This document shows positions 8,404 to 17,700 of a DNA stretch of 64,000 bases, in pieces. A program made the position numbers and the translations under genes. The notes beneath the pieces were generated by a model that was not told where the DNA came from, ran no database searches, and saw only the letters and a list, made by a program, of their open reading frames with translations. This DNA comes from Flavobacterium sp. (lineage in GTDB: Bacteria; Bacteroidota; Bacteroidia; Flavobacteriales; Flavobacteriaceae). Each line of letters begins with the position of its first letter. Position 1 is the first letter of the stretch. Location of the stretch: contig NZ_JAIXUB010000001.1 of NCBI RefSeq assembly GCF_027484205.1, forward strand, positions 191,528 through 255,527. Reading direction: 5' to 3'.

Positions 8404-9303
8404 CTAATAACCTTCCGTTGGAATTTCTAATTGATATTTTTTCTTCGTTGGATTATTCAACTTTTTATCTCGCAACCAAGGATTGTGAATCTTTAAAATC
8501 TTATAATTAATTCCTTGTGACTTTGCAAATGTGGCTAAATCAGTTATAGAACTATCAACCTCAATAGTTTTCGTTGGAATATTATCATACAATTCATGTT
8601 TTGCTACATCGAAACCATAAAGTGTTGGGTTTTTCATAATCTCTTTCAAAGCTAAAATTCTGAATACATATCTTGATGTTTCGTCTGTTAGCAACAAATC
8701 ATAATAATCTGAAACTTTTTGTTCAGCAATTTTATTGTTTACTCCTGTTATTCCACCATTATATGATGCTGCAGCAAGTGTCCAATTTCCAAATTTTTCT
8801 TTGGCTTGAATCAAATATTTACATGCAGCTTCAGTAGCTTTTTTTAAATGATAACGTTCGTCAACACCATCGTTAACTTCCATACCTTTTTCTTTAGCAG
8901 TATCAGGCATAAATTGCCAAACACCTTTTGCTCCTGAAGGCGAAACAGCATTCATCAAGGCACTTTCAATTACGGCCAAATATTTAAAATCATCAGGAAC
9001 ACCATATTGTTTCAAAATTGGTTCAATGATTGGGAAAGCTCTATTGGCACGTTTCATGATAAGTATTGTAGAAGAATGAAGATTAGCGTTCACTAATAAT
9101 TCTCTATCAAATCGTTCTTTTACATCAGCAATTTGTAATGGCGCTTTTTCACCTGCAAAATCAACTTCTGTTGGAAAATATTGCGCCGTTCCAACTTTAA
9201 ATTGTTTGTCTTTCTGCTCACCCGAAGTTGCATAAATAAAAACTCCACTAACTAAAACCAATAGTGTAACAACACCTAAAACTTGTATCTTTTTCATTTT
9301 CAA
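8404..9303 (-). CDS. lytic transglycosylase (SLT domain)
   Basis: It cleaves the MurNAc-GlcNAc bond of peptidoglycan with 1,6-anhydro product formation, in the periplasm. The N-terminus (about residues 5-25) is a membrane anchor or signal sequence. The SLT domain covers about 95-215 and shows the catalytic Glu113 in VIESALMNAVSPSGAKGVWQ, the GVWQFMP motif and the AAASYNGG motif. The C-terminal 60 residues resemble a degenerate LysM-like segment. An in-frame ATG two codons in could also be used as the start. Layout is MltD-like but shorter, 299 residues. Confidence 0.9.
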   Translation of the reverse strand: MKMKKIQVLGVVTLLVLVSGVFIYATSGEQKDKQFKVGTAQYFPTEVDFAGEKAPLQIADVKERFDRELLVNANLHSSTILIMKRANRAFPIIEPILKQYGVPDDFKYLAVIESALMNAVSPSGAKGVWQFMPDTAKEKGMEVNDGVDERYHLKKATEAACKYLIQAKEKFGNWTLAAASYNGGITGVNNKIAEQKVSDYYDLLLTDETSRYVFRILALKEIMKNPTLYGFDVAKHELYDNIPTKTIEVDSSITDLATFAKSQGINYKILKIHNPWLRDKKLNNPTKKKYQLEIPTEGY

Positions 9304-9347
9304 ATTATATATTCTTCAAAACTACAAAAATTGAACCAAAATCAATA

Positions 9348-10004
9348 TTATTCGAGAATTAACTTGGCTAAATTTGTGTTAAACCATCTATATTTACTCA
9401 AAATCATGGCATGAGTTCCACCTTTTACATTAATGAAATCTTTAATGTTTTTAGCAGGAAAAACCTCATCTGCATCACCGTGAATATGAATAACTTCTGA
9501 ATCAATAGTTTTCCTCTCCCAACAAATCATTTGTTCAATTGCCCAATCTAGATATTCTTTATTGCGCATGTGGAGGTATTTTTCGTATAATTTTAGTTTC
9601 TTTTTTAGCGTATCTCCAAAAGCGTATTTCGTTAATAATTCAACATCTTGAAGCAAACCTGTGGGCAGTAATTTATATGCTTTTGTGGTTTTTATTATTT
9701 TCATTCTTCGAGGCAATTCAGAATTACATCGCACACTCGAAATAATTATTATTTTTCTAGTAGTAAGAAAAGGTTTCATTTCTTGAACTAAAACACCTCC
9801 AAAGGAAACTCCTATCAAAACAGCATTTTCATGCACCACTTTCTCAGCCATTCGTTTAGCATAGCTAGAGAGTTTTTCATTAATTTCTGGTAAAAACCAA
9901 TGAAGTAAATGCACTTCAAAAGTATCTTCTGGTAAATCTATCATTTCAAAGATTGTTGGACTTGCTGCTAATCCTGGCATAAAATAAACAGGTATCTTAC
10001 TCAT
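9348..10004 (-). CDS. alpha/beta hydrolase
   Basis: A 218-residue alpha/beta-fold hydrolase. The nucleophile is Ser67 in the elbow GVSFGG; the acid is probably the Asp in HGDADEVFP and the base the His in GGTHAMI near the end. There is no signal peptide, so it is cytoplasmic. The ester or amide it acts on cannot be told. It follows the transglycosylase on the same strand with a gap of 44 bases. Confidence 0.8.
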   Translation of the reverse strand: MSKIPVYFMPGLAASPTIFEMIDLPEDTFEVHLLHWFLPEINEKLSSYAKRMAEKVVHENAVLIGVSFGGVLVQEMKPFLTTRKIIIISSVRCNSELPRRMKIIKTTKAYKLLPTGLLQDVELLTKYAFGDTLKKKLKLYEKYLHMRNKEYLDWAIEQMICWERKTIDSEVIHIHGDADEVFPAKNIKDFINVKGGTHAMILSKYRWFNTNLAKLILE

Positions 10005-10083
10005 ATTTTAACGTATTTCAGTGGCTTTATCCATATTTTATTCCGAAATTTGCATAAAATTAATTTATTTATCCCACTTATAC

Positions 10084-10395
10084 ATGAACTCAGAGTTAAT
10101 TTTAGAAAAAATGGAAATTAAAGACAACACATTTGCTAGACAGTTCGAAACTTTGGTCGATGGAAAGCTAGTTTCTATTGAATACTCATTTCAAGAAAAA
10201 AAGATTTTCCTAACTCGAATCAACACTTTTGAAGGATTTGATAATGAAGAATTTATTACCGATTTCTTAAAAAATATTATGGAAATTGCTTATGAACGCA
10301 AATTAAAAGTTGTGCCAATTCTTCCGAAAATTGCTGCTTTTATGAGAAAAAATACTACTTACAGAGATTTATTACCTCCAGGAATTAAAATATAG
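10084..10395 (+). CDS. GNAT-like N-acetyltransferase (COG2388/YjdJ type)
   Basis: About 103 residues in the short GNAT-like family: VEGKLVSIEYSF-type strand, a central FLKNIMEIAYERKLKVVP segment and the end YRDLLPPGIKI. It is open upstream to 10021, but a promoter-like GAAATTTG box at about 10046-10053 lies inside that extension, so I used the ATG at 10084. The ATG at 10111 (MEIKDNTF), preceded by an A-rich stretch, is a good alternative. Substrate is unknown. Confidence 0.75.
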   Translation: MNSELILEKMEIKDNTFARQFETLVDGKLVSIEYSFQEKKIFLTRINTFEGFDNEEFITDFLKNIMEIAYERKLKVVPILPKIAAFMRKNTTYRDLLPPGIKI

Positions 10396-10443
10396 ATTTC
10401 AGGTTACAGTCATCAGATTGCAGATTACAGAAAAAAATTAAAG

Positions 10444-10487
10444 AATTCCAAATTCCAACAGTTTAAACTTGGGATTTGGAATTTTTG
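10444..10487 (+). terminator. terminator of the acetyltransferase gene
   Basis: AATTCCAAATTCCAA (10444-10458) pairs, with one mismatch, with TTGGGATTTGGAATT (10469-10483), followed by T residues. The upstream bases 10396-10432 are a run of degenerate CAGATTACAG repeats. Confidence 0.65.
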
Positions 10488-10516
10488 TTTTGAATTATAT
10501 TTTTTATCTTTATCAA

Positions 10517-10858
10517 ATGAATTCCGAAGAACTAAATCTCAACATCATTTCATTTTTTGAAAACATCCAAAAATATTATGGTTGCAAAACCGAAATTACC
10601 GAAGGTTTATTTTCAGACTTGGAAGATTTAGATGCTAATTTAACTACATGGAATTTATCTGAATTTGATTTAATTCGTTCTGCTTATCGCAACAATGGCA
10701 AACGTTTTATGTTTGAAGGAAGTTCAATGTACTATGAAATTTCTGGCGAAAGAATCATTGATTTCAAACAACCTGGTAGAAATAAATTTGAATTTATAGA
10801 ACAATATAGTGAATCGGTTTTTAGGATTACTAAAATAAGATTTCACTATAAATACTAA
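10517..10858 (+). CDS. small protein of unknown function
   Basis: A 113-residue acidic cytoplasmic protein with no signal peptide and no motif I recognise. The frame opens at 10469, but that start falls inside the preceding terminator stem, so MNSEELNL at 10517 is preferred. A TATCTTTA box at 10505-10512 ends only 4 bases before this ATG, which would give a nearly leaderless transcript. The 236 bases after the gene (10859-11094) are AT-rich and hold nothing I can name. Confidence 0.55.
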   Translation: MNSEELNLNIISFFENIQKYYGCKTEITEGLFSDLEDLDANLTTWNLSEFDLIRSAYRNNGKRFMFEGSSMYYEISGERIIDFKQPGRNKFEFIEQYSESVFRITKIRFHYKY

Positions 10859-11094
10859 ATAAGAAATCTTTAATTTAAGAAAGATTTATTTATTACTTTA
10901 TCAAATATTATATCCGAAATACAAGAATTCAGCATCTTTAAAATAAAATATTTAGAAAATTCTTATTTTAAAAAAATCTTGGCATCAAATTTGAATTGTC
11001 AAAATTTGTAGATAATTGCCTCAGTAAATCCGGAATACTAGAAATTATTTAAAGACAAAAAATCAATCTTTAACATTTTAAAAAATTTAATTAA

Positions 11095-12651
11095 ATGAAA
11101 AAATATCATTTTTATTTAAGTGTATTCCTATTGCTTATTTTTAGTAATTGCAAGAATATGAGTGCTTCTGAAGTATCTTGTGCTGACTCTGCATCAGCTT
11201 CTGCAGACGAAGTTATTGTCACTGAATTTCCTGAATCTACTTCTTTTGATGAGAATAGTGAAAGCTATGCTGAATTAGAAGAAAACCAATTTGAATCTCC
11301 AAAAAACAATCCGCTTTCTACTTTTTCAATTGATGTTGACAATGCTTCTTACACCAACATTAGAAGATTTATAAACAATGGACAAAAAGTTCCAAAAGAT
11401 GCTGTTAGAGTTGAGGAAATGATGAACTTTTTTAAGTACAATTATCCGCAACCAACAGATGAACATCCGTTTTCAATTAATACAGAATACAGTGAAAGTC
11501 CATGGAATGAAAAACATAAGTTACTAAAAATAGGTTTACAAGGAAAAGATGTTTCGCTTACTAACCTACCAAATTCTAATCTAGTTTTTCTAGTTGATGT
11601 TTCGGGTTCGATGAGTGATGATAATAAATTGCCATTACTAAAAGAATCCATGAAAGTTTTAGTAGAAGAGTTACGCAAAAAAGATAAAGTTTCTATTGTG
11701 GTTTATGCGGGTTCGGCTGGAGTTGTTTTAGAGCCAACATCTGGAGATGAAAAAGAAACAATTATGGATGCCTTTGACGATTTACAAGCTGGAGGAAGTA
11801 CTGCTGGCGGAGAAGGAATTGAACTTGCCTATAAATTAGCAGAGCAAAACTTTATAAAAGAAGGAAATAATAGAGTAATCATTGCCACTGATGGCGATTT
11901 TAATGTTGGCGCTTCATCTGATGAAGACATGATTGATTTAATTGAAGAAAAAAGAAAATCAGGAGTATTTCTGACGGTTTTAGGTTTTGGAATGGGAAAT
12001 TATAAAGACAGTAAAATGGAAATTTTAGCAGATAAAGGAAACGGAAATTATGCTTACATTGATAACATTCAAGAAGCCAATCGATTTTTAGGAAAAGAAT
12101 TTAAAGGTTCTATGTTTGCTATTGCTAAAGATGTGAAAATCCAAATTGAATTCAACCCAAAACACGTTCAAGCTTATAGATTAATTGGTTATGAAAACCG
12201 AAAATTGAAAGCTGAAGATTTTAAAAATGATGCGATTGATGCAGGAGAACTGGGAAGTGGTCACACTGTTACTGCTCTGTATGAAATAATTCCTGTTGGT
12301 GTTGAAAGTAACTTCTCGCCTTCTGATTTAAAATATACAAAAGTAAAAAATGAAGATTCTAATTATGATGAGGAATTGGCAACAATAAAATTTAGGTATA
12401 AAAAACCTGATGGTGAACGAAGCATCGAAATGATTAAAACTATTGAAAACAATGTAATTACACTTGAAAAAAGTTCGGCTGATTTCAAATTTAGTTCCTC
12501 TGTAGCATGGTTTGGGTTAAAATTAAGAGAATCTAAATTAATTTCAAACACTTCAACTTCAGAAATAAAAAAATTAGCTAAATCAGGATTAGCCTCTGAC
12601 GAAGAAGGTTACAAATCAGAATTTATCCGATTAGTTGAATCAGTAAATTAG
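11095..12651 (+). CDS. von Willebrand factor A domain lipoprotein (YfbK-like)
   Basis: A 518-residue lipoprotein with the lipobox LIFSNC (Cys19). Residues about 85-160 match the N-terminal domain found with this family, followed by a vWA domain at about 160-340 with an intact MIDAS motif, DVSGSM (Asp168, Ser170, Ser172), and a YfbK-type C-terminal domain ending in the ERSIEMIKTIENN region. vWA domains bind a divalent metal and a protein partner. The lipid anchor puts it in the envelope. It stands alone between its own leader and a terminator. Partner unknown. Confidence 0.85.
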   Translation: MKKYHFYLSVFLLLIFSNCKNMSASEVSCADSASASADEVIVTEFPESTSFDENSESYAELEENQFESPKNNPLSTFSIDVDNASYTNIRRFINNGQKVPKDAVRVEEMMNFFKYNYPQPTDEHPFSINTEYSESPWNEKHKLLKIGLQGKDVSLTNLPNSNLVFLVDVSGSMSDDNKLPLLKESMKVLVEELRKKDKVSIVVYAGSAGVVLEPTSGDEKETIMDAFDDLQAGGSTAGGEGIELAYKLAEQNFIKEGNNRVIIATDGDFNVGASSDEDMIDLIEEKRKSGVFLTVLGFGMGNYKDSKMEILADKGNGNYAYIDNIQEANRFLGKEFKGSMFAIAKDVKIQIEFNPKHVQAYRLIGYENRKLKAEDFKNDAIDAGELGSGHTVTALYEIIPVGVESNFSPSDLKYTKVKNEDSNYDEELATIKFRYKKPDGERSIEMIKTIENNVITLEKSSADFKFSSSVAWFGLKLRESKLISNTSTSEIKKLAKSGLASDEEGYKSEFIRLVESVN

Positions 12652-12668
12652 ATTTTTATAAAAAAAAG

Positions 12669-12698
12669 AAACCCTGAAAAGTAATTATTTCAGGGTTT
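12669..12698. terminator. bidirectional terminator
   Basis: AAACCCTGAAA (12669-12679) and TTTCAGGGTTT (12688-12698), an 11-bp perfect stem between the converging vWA and mtaB genes. Confidence 0.8.
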
Positions 12699-12704
12699 TA
12701 TATT

Positions 12705-14033
12705 TTAAGCTTCAACATTCAAAAACTCCATTCTTACACTTCCATCTTCATCAATTCTTGTCAAGTTGATTTCATGTAAAGTATTTACCAACTCTGGATT
12801 CCATGGCGTTTTTACTTTTACGTAATTTTCTGTGAATCCGTGAATATAACCTTCTTTATTTTCTCCTTCAAATAAAACAGTTCTATTGCTTCCAATCTGA
12901 CTTTCGTAAAAGGCACGACGTTTTTTTACCGATAATCCTCGAAGCATTTTACTTCTTTTAGAACGCACATTCATTGGCACTACATTTTCCATAGTAGCGG
13001 CTTCAGTGTTATCTCTTTCTGAATAGGTAAAAACGTGAAGATAAGAAATATCCAACTCGTTCAAGAAATTATAAGTTTCTAAAAAATGTGCATCAGTTTC
13101 ACCTGGAAAACCAACAATAACATCAACACCAATGCAAGCATGTGGCATTACTTTTCTGATATTTTCTACTCTATCAGTGTAAACTTCGCGTTGGTAACGA
13201 CGTTTCATTTTGCCTAAAATTTCATTACTTCCAGATTGTAGCGGAATATGAAAATGAGGTACAAAAGTTCTACTTTTTGAAACAAATTCGATAGTTTCAT
13301 TTTTCAACAAATTAGGCTCAATAGATGAAATTCGTAAACGTTCAATTCCTTCTACCTCATCTAAAGCTTTAACTAAATCTAAGAAAGTATGTTCATGTTT
13401 TTTATTTCCAAATTCTCCTTTACCATAATCACCTATATTTACACCAGTAAGTACAATTTCTTTGATGCCTTGTTGCGAAATTTCGTAGGCATTTTTCAAT
13501 ACATTTTCTAAAGCATCACTTCTTGAAATTCCGCGTGCTAGAGGAATGGTACAATAAGTACATTTATAATCGCATCCATCTTGAACTTTTAGAAAAGCAC
13601 GAGTTCTGTCTCCAATTGAGTAACTTCCTACATAAAAATCGGCTTCTTCAATTTCGCACGAATGTACTTCGCCCATATCATTTTTGGACAAATCATTAAT
13701 GTAATCGGTGATTTTAAATTTTTCTGTAGCTCCAAGAACTAAATCAACACCATCAACAGCGGCAAGTTCTTCAGGTTTTAACTGTGCATAACATCCAACG
13801 GCAGCAATAAATGCTTTATCGTTGAGTTTCATTGCTTTTTTAACTATTTGTTTGAATTGCTTGTCGGCATTTTCAGTAACCGAACACGTATTAATGACAT
13901 ACATATCGGCAATTTCTTCAAAATCTACTCTATCAAAACCTTCGTCTTGAAAATTTCTCGCTATAGTAGAAGTTTCTGAGAAGTTCAATTTACATCCTAA
14001 AGTATAGAATGCTACTTTCTTTTTATTTTCCAT
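12705..14033 (-). CDS. mtaB: tRNA (t6A37)-C2 methylthiotransferase MtaB
   Basis: It converts t6A37 to ms2t6A37 in tRNAs reading ANN codons. The N-terminal UPF0004 domain has its three Fe-S cysteines in TLGCKLN, NTCSVTE and GCYAQL. The radical SAM domain has the CxxxCxxC motif in CDYKCTYCTIP. A C-terminal TRAM-like domain follows (about 375-440). The GCKLN start and about 440-residue length fit MtaB better than MiaB or RimO. The frame opens four codons earlier with a TTG; the ATG at 14033 is the better start. Confidence 0.88.
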   Translation of the reverse strand: MENKKKVAFYTLGCKLNFSETSTIARNFQDEGFDRVDFEEIADMYVINTCSVTENADKQFKQIVKKAMKLNDKAFIAAVGCYAQLKPEELAAVDGVDLVLGATEKFKITDYINDLSKNDMGEVHSCEIEEADFYVGSYSIGDRTRAFLKVQDGCDYKCTYCTIPLARGISRSDALENVLKNAYEISQQGIKEIVLTGVNIGDYGKGEFGNKKHEHTFLDLVKALDEVEGIERLRISSIEPNLLKNETIEFVSKSRTFVPHFHIPLQSGSNEILGKMKRRYQREVYTDRVENIRKVMPHACIGVDVIVGFPGETDAHFLETYNFLNELDISYLHVFTYSERDNTEAATMENVVPMNVRSKRSKMLRGLSVKKRRAFYESQIGSNRTVLFEGENKEGYIHGFTENYVKVKTPWNPELVNTLHEINLTRIDEDGSVRMEFLNVEA

Positions 14034-14150
14034 AAGTAAACTCAATTAATGAAATCGTTGTCAAAAAATTGAGTGTGCAAATTTAGGTAAAAAATAAAAA
14101 TAGCCACAGATTCACACATTAAAATTATTTTAAAACCATAAAATAACAAG

Positions 14151-14187
14151 CAATTATGCAATATTACTTTACAATTATGTAATATTA
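14151..14187. repeat. 16-bp direct repeat with 21-bp period, possible operator
   Basis: CAATTATGcAATATTA (14151-14166) and CAATTATGtAATATTA (14172-14187) differ at one base and start exactly 21 bp apart, two helical turns. They lie between the divergent mtaB and SpoIIAA-like genes, 46 bases before the latter's ATG. Confidence 0.6.
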
Positions 14188-14232
14188 ATAATATAAAAAT
14201 AATGAATTTTACATTGATAAAAAATTAATATT

Positions 14233-14604
14233 ATGATAGTAGAAATAGCAAACGAAGGAAAAAAGTTTATTGGTTTTAGAGCTGTTGGCGATGTTACAGC
14301 TGATGATTTTACAAAAGAAGTTGTTCCTAAAGTTGAAGCTTTTGTAACTGAATATAACACCTTAAATTATCTTCTACAAATTGAAACAGAATTATCAAAT
14401 TTCACAGTTGGAGCTTGGCTTCAAGATGCTATTTTAGGAATAAAAGTTTTCTCAAAATGGAATAAAGCAGCGATAGTAACCGACACTCAAGGAATCAAAA
14501 TTTTCACTAAACTTTTCAGTAAAATTATGATAGGAGAATTTAAGTGTTTTAATCATGATGAATTGAATGCTGCTATTAGATGGGTTTCTGAAGAAAAAAG
14601 CTGA
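14233..14604 (+). CDS. SpoIIAA-like STAS-fold protein
   Basis: A 123-residue cytoplasmic protein of the SpoIIAA-like family (STAS/SEC14-related fold). The pattern is a short N-terminal beta pair (VEIANEGKKFIGFRAVGDVTADDF), then KVEAFVTEYNTLNYLLQIE and the strand KAAIVTDTQGIKIF. Members are often linked to stress or envelope functions, but the activity is not known. The 172 bases downstream (14605-14776) are AT-rich with no feature I can support. Confidence 0.75.
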   Translation: MIVEIANEGKKFIGFRAVGDVTADDFTKEVVPKVEAFVTEYNTLNYLLQIETELSNFTVGAWLQDAILGIKVFSKWNKAAIVTDTQGIKIFTKLFSKIMIGEFKCFNHDELNAAIRWVSEEKS

Positions 14605-14776
14605 ATTAAGTAATTAATAAAAAATCTTTTACATATTTGTAGAATAATGTTTACTAATTTAATAATCAAAATGTTATACTTTTACAAAAAATTACAAGCT
14701 TTCAATTTTGTTTGAAAATCAACTAAAACACTTATAATTAGTATTAAAATTAGATAATAACGCTAAACATATTTCC

Positions 14777-17700
14777 ATGAAAAAAATTACTTTGATTTTT
14801 TTAACTCTATTTTTTGTATTGCTGTCATTACAAAATACCAATGCTCAAACTGCGGGTTTTAATTCAACTTTTGCTGTTTTATCCATAAATGGTAGTTCAA
14901 ATCAATATTATGATTTACAAGCTACTACCGGAAATTCTGATTTTAATGGATTAAATTTAGGAAGCTTTAATTCAAGTAATTCCTTATTATTAAAAGGCGC
15001 AGAACACAATGTGTATAAATGTGGTGGTTGCGACTTAACTTCAACTAGAGTATATTATAGAGTTTATAAAACAAATTCAACTCCAGGAAGTTTTTCTAAC
15101 TTGAATATTGGATATTCTAGTGGAGGAGCAAATGGATGTGGTGGCGAAGACCAACAATGGTCAAATACTGGATATTCAGTTGATGTTCTTTCAGGATTGA
15201 CAGCAGGAAATTACACTTTTGAAGTTTATAGCGATGCAAGTGTGACTTGTTTAGGCGGAACAATATATGCTGGAAACAGTGGTGCAAATTATAAAGCAAC
15301 TTTTAATTATTGTGGATCATTGAGTGGAGCTTTGCCTGTTGGTGAATATTCAATTCCAGGTTGTTTTCCTACAGTTGCCTCGGCGGTTACTTATTTGAAT
15401 TCAAATGGAGTAACAGGAACTGGAACAGTACAATTTAATGTAGCTGCTGGACATACAGAAACAGCTCCAACATCAGGAATTATTCTTAATGGTTTAGGAA
15501 CATCAGGAAGTTTAGCTACTGGAACTTCAACAACTCAAATAGTATTCAAAAAAAGTGGTTTAGGAGCAAATCCTATAATTTCTGCACCACAACGTTTAGC
15601 AGGTGGTTTAAATGATGGAATTATAAAAATTATAGCAAGTGATTATGTTACTTTTGATGGTTTCAAATTAGTTGAAAACCCATTAAATACAATTACCACA
15701 ACAGGAGCAACAAATACGATGACTGAAGTGGGAATTGGAATTTTCCTAGGTTCTACTACAAACGGTGCTCAAAATAATACTATTCAAAATTGTACTATTA
15801 GTTTGAATGAAAATTATCAAAACTCATTTGGAATTCTATCAAGTTCATCTTCTTCATCGACAAATGCTGCAATGGTATCATTAAATACTAATGGAACTAA
15901 TTCATACAATAAAATATACGGTAATATAATTTCTAATGTTGCTTATGGTATTTATGTTATAAGCGAACAAGCTACAACTATTTTAAACGAAACAGGTTGG
16001 GATATTGGTGGAACTTCTTTGGCTACAGGAAACACTATTACTTTTGGAAATCCAACTGCTTCAAATATTAATTATACTAGGTTTTCAGCCGTAGGAATGG
16101 CAGGAATATATTTTAGAAATAATGCTGGGGTTAATGTTCAATTTAATACAATAACTTCATATCCAAATTCTTATACTCAAAATAACGTAGCAGGAATTTT
16201 CTCTAATCGCACAAGTACGGTAAATCCTAATGGAATAACCTATACAAATCAAATTAGTAATAATATTATTAACTTGACAAATAATGGTTTGTTGATAACA
16301 TCAGGAATTGACTTTGGTTATGGAAATTCAACTGCTAGTTTAATTGGAAACAACAACAACATTTCTATTATTGGAGGTGCAAGTGGAGCTTCTACAGGTT
16401 TTTATCACGGAATAAAGGCAAATTACATTTCAAATAATGTTAATTTTTCTAACAATACAATTTCCATAAATCAATCGGGATCAGGAACATTTTCAGGAAC
16501 AGTTTATTTCATAAATGCTGATGGTAACACCAATGATTTAGTAATTGAAAATAATAATCTGTTTACAACCGGAAGTCATTTAAAAACAACAGGGCAATTT
16601 TTTGGAATATCGCATGATGCTCTTACAAATAATAGTTTATCCATTGGATCAACTATTGGAACAGGAAACATAATAAATATTTCAAGAAGTGGAATTGGAA
16701 CTTTTAATGTTCATGGAGTTTTTGTTGGTACTTTTGCTACAGGTGTTCCAAATGGATATACCATAAATTTCAATTCAATTACCATTTCAAATCCTAATGG
16801 TACTGCAGGAACTTTTGGAATTAACGATACCTCTGGAAACTCTTCAGCAAATAAATTTTATAACAATAATGTAATAAATTTACTTGGTTCCACTGGAGTA
16901 ACAATGGGTGAATTTTTAACTTTTGGAAACATTAACACATCCAACAATACAATCTCACTAAATTCAGCTGCGAATACAACTAATGGAATAGAATTTAGTT
17001 CAAATGGTTCTATCACTTCAGGTTTTGCAGATAATAATATTATTGAAATTAATACCTCAGGACTTTCACCAATTGCAAGAGGTATTAATACATCAGCCAC
17101 ATCGGTTACTAATGGTTATACAATCACAAATAACAATATTAATGGGATTTCAACCTCTACAACTACAGGAAATCCAATAATAATGGGAATTAGAGTTGGT
17201 GAAGGAACTAACAGCATTGTATCAGGAAACACTATTAAAAATTTATCAGCTGCAAGTACTTCTGGCAATGCAACTGTAAATGGTATTGCAATTACAAGTG
17301 GTACAAATGCCAAAATCTTTAGAAATAATATTAATTCTATTTCAAATTTGAGTTCAGGAGCAGTATCAACTTTGTCAGGAATTGCAATTTCATCATTTAC
17401 ACCTGTTGGTTCTACTGATATTTACAATAATTTAATTTCTGGTTTCAATGCACCATCGATAGCAACAAGTTATGGGATAGTTGGAATTGCATGTAATACA
17501 CCTTTTTCTAGTTATAAAGTTTATTATAACACTATTAAACTTGGAACTGCAGCTTCACCTCTATCTGGAGGAACAAATTTTGGAGCAATTGGTGTTGGAG
17601 TAACCGGAAATTCAGCATCAACAATTCTTGATTTAAGAAATAACATCATCAATATGAATATTATTCCATCTGGAGATGGTTTTGCTAGTTGTGTTGGATT

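Noticed and set aside
10021..10083. Longer N-terminus of the acetyltransferase
   Set aside because: It would cover the likely promoter and adds a hydrophobic, non-conserved stretch.
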